NCBI GenBank assembly: GCA_001430745.1
Contig: KQ481971.1
Coordinates: 397,372-461,371 of the forward strand
DNA length: 64,000 nt
DNA from: Auxenochlorella pyrenoidosa
Lineage: Eukaryota > Chlorophyta > Trebouxiophyceae > Chlorellales > Chlorellaceae
Direction: 5' to 3'
Shown here: piece after piece, positions 60,927 to 64,000 of the stretch
Layout of the letters: every line of letters starts with the position of its first letter
Numbering within the stretch: the first letter of the stretch is position 1
The notes under the pieces: model-generated
The model's database searches: none
What the model was told of the DNA's origin: nothing
The model's input: only the letters and a program-made list of their open reading frames with translations
Made by a program: the position numbers and the translations under genes

Positions 60927-61583
60927 GCCGGCTGGTGCGCCCGGCTCCTGTGCTGAATGAACGATTCGATCTCCTGTGCGTATGTTTATGTTGCCGTGTA
61001 TCAGTGATTCTTTTCTGTCACTTGTAGTCCTGCCTGTCAGTGCCATAGCCGCGTCATGGCAGCGGAGTCACAAACTTCTGCGACAGATCACGATCTTGTT
61101 TAGCAAGCATCCTCAGTGCTGGAACATGGAGCTGATGCAAGCCCTTGCTTGAGTCTTCGCAAGGCCTGAAGGGCAAAGATCTGTCGATTAGAGTTGTGTT
61201 CCTTTGAACCCTGGACGCCGTTATGGCACGCTTACAGCAGCATGGGGCAAGTGGAATCTTCGGCATGGCAACCCTCAGGGCGGCCGTGGTGAGCAAAATG
61301 TGCTGGGGAGGTGCAGCAGCAGCAATGGGGCAGCAGGAACGGGGCAGAGCAAGCAGGGAAACCAAGGAAAAGCAGCCCACAGCAGAGGGAGCAGGGGAAA
61401 GGCAAGGCAAGTGCTGGGGAGAGTGAGAGCAACCGGCGAGCGGGCAGAGCGCAGGCCCTGGGCGGCTGGCCCCGAACCACCAAGCCCCCTTAATGGCACA
61501 AGCAGTACGGCGCGGCTTTGGCAGCGGGCCGACGCCTTTTGAGTGTGTCCAGCGCGTCGGCGGCGCCGCGGGCGTGGGCGGGT
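60927..61583. other. Convergent intergenic region
   Basis: About 660 bp between the Pro/Glu-repeat gene (+) and the E2/E3BP-like gene (-). It contains a - strand TGTAA at 61232-61236 and no supportable exon. Confidence 0.45.
61232..61236 (-). terminator. Possible TGTAA poly(A) signal of the E2/E3BP-like gene
   Basis: TTACA on the + strand, i.e. TGTAA on the - strand, about 350 nt past the stop at 61584-61586. The distance is at the long end, so this is tentative. Confidence 0.35.
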
Positions 61584-64000
61584 TCACTGGAAGAGGCGGT
61601 ACGGGTTGGCGATGTGGCGGGAGAAGGCGGCCAGGAACTGGGAGGCCACCTCGCCGTCGTACACCCGGTTGTCGGCTGCAGAGATGGGGGAGCGGGGTGC
61701 GCGAGCAAGTGAGGAGGGTGCGCGCCTATGTCGGACACGCACTGCAGGCTGCTGCTGCAGATGGGCAGGGGATGGGCCCCGGCGCTTCGGCTGCCTGCCT
61801 GCCGCAAACACCCAGCTGCTCCTGGCCAGCCGGCAACGCAGGCAAGGGGGCGCGGGCAGGCGCACGGCTGAGCCAATTGCGCACCAGACAGCGTGACCGT
61901 CATTTGGCTCCTGCTGGCCGGCTGGCCGCCCTGCATGGCCGCCACCTGGCGCGCGCCGCCCACCGCCATGATGCATGCCTGCCAGAGACCGGGCGCGGGG
62001 GGCGGGGCTTTCAGTGCAAGCGCAGGCAAGCAGCATGGTCCGGGCCTGTGCTTCGCCCCGGCTGCGCCAGGCCACGTGCGGAGCAGGGCAGTTCGCGCAG
62101 CGCGCAGGGCGCGCACACCAAGCGCGGCAGCACGGACGCGGAGCGCGGCGCGGCGCCGCCCGCACCTGCGGCGGGTTGATGATGGCGTAGAACCTGTCCA
62201 CGCCGTACATGCCCAGGTTGGAGATGGAGAAGGAGCCGCCCTGGAACTCCTCGGGCTTCAGCCGGTTGGCGCGCGCCCGCCCGGCCAGCTCGCGCACCTG
62301 GCGGCGAGTTGCAGGGGGGGGGAGGGGAGGTGTGGCGGAGCGGGAGTAAGAGGAGGAGGTGCGGCACACCCTGTGGCAGGTCTGCATGGCCGCCATCCAC
62401 CAGGCCCTGCTCCGCCGCGAAAGCGGGCAGAGGGCAGCACCGGCACAGGCAGCTCTTGGCACTGCCGCGTGGCGCGCTGCAGCGCCTGCCCTCCAGCGCC
62501 GCGGTTGCGGACAGGCCGGGGACGACACCGCGGGCGGCAGGCGGGCAGGCGCGGGGCAGGCGCACCTCGGCCGCAATCTGCTGCAGCGGCTTCTGGTCGG
62601 CGCCGCGGATGATGGGCGTGATGAGCCCTGTGTCTGTGGCCACGGCAATGCTGATGTCCACTGCGGGGCGGCGAGGGGGACCAGGGGCGGGTGGGCCGAG
62701 GACCAGGGCAGCGGTGCTGCGAGGCGCGTGACGGGCGCCGCTGGATGCTGGGATGGTCGTGCCAGACACATCCGGTTGCGGGCTGCCGTCGATGTGGGCA
62801 CCACAGGCGTGCGGTGGCAACGTACCATCGCACTGCCATTGCACGCCTGCTCCTAAGCCCCCCCCCCGGCCCGCTAAGCAGCGCTGCGTCTCGCATTCCA
62901 CCCCAAACAGCTGCAGCCGAGGCCTGGAGTGCCGCCCCAGCCAGCAGCTGTCTGAGCGCCCCGGGTGCACGGCCCCGGCTCACCCGCCCCGGTGGGCACC
63001 GCCGCCTGCTGCGCCTCGTCCCAGTAGCAGTTGGCCGCGGGCACGTCGGCGAGGGCCAGCGCCACGGCCTTGATCACGCAGTCGTTCACCGACACCTGCG
63101 GCAGCACAGCCAGCGGCGGCAGCAGCAGTGGTGCTAAGGCGCTGCATTGCGGCGGCAGCAGTGGCGCTGCATCGCAGCAGCAGCAGCAGTGGTTGGGGGG
63201 GGTAATGTCTCAGCAAGCGTAGCTCCTGCACGCGCTGCATGAGCCAGCCCTCCCGCTGGCCCGGTGCACGCCCACGGGAGTTCAGACGCCACGGCATGTG
63301 CAGGGAGGCCCCACCTTTGCTCCCTGCTGCTTCAGCGCCTGGCGCAGCCCGTTCACGCCCTCAAGGTCCACGTCAGCGCTGATGTAGCTGCGGCGCAGGC
63401 AAGCGGGGGGCGGGCAAACGTGGGGAGCACAGGGCGCGTCAGGGGCGCGCCTTGCACACGCTTTGATCGCTGCCAGCGGCGCTGAAGCAACGGAACGAGC
63501 CAGGAGCAGAGGCGCCTTCTGGCTCGGCGCGAAACGCAGTCCAGCCAGCCAGAACTGCCCGCCACGGCTGGCCAGAGGGCTGCATGCAGGGCACCCTCCG
63601 CCATGCCCCCTCACAGGTGCGGGATGGTCTGCTTGCTCTCCTGCAGCCGCTGCGCAATGATCTTCCGGATCTGGCTGTTGGGGATGTCGGTGTATGCAGC
63701 CCCCGCCGGCGGCGGCGGTGCTGCTGCCGGCGCAGCAGGCGTCGGGGGCGCCTGCTGGCGCTGCGCCTGCTGCTGCTGCTGCTTGGGCTGCTGCTGCTGC
63801 TGCGGCTGCGGCGGCGCCGCTGCTGCTGCTGCTGCCTTGCCTGCTGCCGGCGCCTTGACCCCCGCCTCGACTGCCGCCAGCACATCGCCCTTGGTGACGA
63901 TGCCGTTTGGCCCGGTGGGGGTCACCAGCTCAGCCGGGATGCCGCTCTGCTCCAGCAGCGTGCGGGCTGCCGGGCCGATGCGGCTGTTGCGCGGCGCCGC
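61584..64000 (-). CDS. Pyruvate dehydrogenase E2-fold subunit, E3BP/PDHX-like (5' end outside window)
   Basis: Exons in reading order: beyond 64000 to 63615, 63387-63315, 63095-62984, 62660-62566, 62297-62166, 61978-61885 and 61675-61584, all in phase. Domains from the window edge: a peripheral-subunit-binding domain ([20 protein letters not shown] then [11 protein letters not shown]), a Gln/Ala/Pro-rich flexible linker, then the acyltransferase core ([77 protein letters not shown]). E2 transfers acetyl from lipoyl-lysine to CoA using the His of DHRxxDG. Here the motif is [18 protein letters not shown], with Asn in place of that His, as in mammalian PDHX (SDSRVVDDELATRFL). A core-binding, non-catalytic E3-binding role is the best inference. 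The lipoyl domain and organelle target lie outside the window. Confidence 0.85.

Overview
This window looks like nuclear DNA from a green alga (Chlorophyta), most likely a Chlorella-like trebouxiophyte. It is GC-rich. The genes are cut into many short exons by roughly 50-400 bp introns. TGTAA poly(A) signals sit 85-350 nt after several stop codons. The proteins are plant/algal in type: eL37, an IFT56 homologue, an AAAP permease, a canopy-like ER protein and a pyruvate dehydrogenase E2-fold subunit. The species call is inference. I built exon models by hand, requiring GT-AG (or GC-AG) borders, reading-phase continuity and family-level homology recalled from memory. No search was run.

Layout, left to right: (1) 1-2.8 kb, 3' part of a coiled-coil gene made of tandemly duplicated exon-intron units. 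(2) 4.3-6.1 kb, ribosomal protein eL37. (3) 6.6-8.2 kb, canopy/MSAP-like secretory protein. (4) 8.6-15.3 kb, aldehyde dehydrogenase in 24 exons. (5) 15.9-18.3 kb (-), bZIP transcription factor. (6) 18.7-20.9 kb, GGCT/AIG2-like conserved protein. (7) 21.5-23.5 kb, unknown protein, followed by about 2.8 kb of pyrimidine-rich DNA without a gene I can support. (8) 26.4-31.5 kb, tandem pair of hemerythrin-like proteins. (9) 32.1-34.9 kb, IFT56/TTC26. (10) 35.2-41.8 kb (-), a large protein combining a VASt lipid-transfer domain, membrane segments and a dysferlin domain. (11) 43.6-46.7 kb, SLC35F-type transporter, interrupted by a 498-base assembly gap. (12) 47.3-52.1 kb (-), AAAP amino-acid permease. 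(13) 53.5-54.7 kb (-), histone H2A.X with an in-frame TAG. (14) 55.5-58.1 kb, alanine-racemase-like PLP protein. (15) 59.6-60.9 kb, membrane-anchored Pro/Glu-repeat protein. (16) 61.6 kb to the right edge (-), pyruvate dehydrogenase E2/E3BP-like subunit.

These are independent housekeeping and trafficking genes rather than an operon or one pathway. The points most worth following are: the VASt + dysferlin architecture; an E2-fold subunit whose catalytic His is Asn, as in E3-binding protein; a nonsense codon in H2A.X; an alanine-racemase fold lacking its recognisable C-terminal catalytic motif; a hemerythrin pair with an intron gain/loss and a 63-nt identical tract; and an unusually high share of GC-AG introns (about 12 of about 120 modelled).
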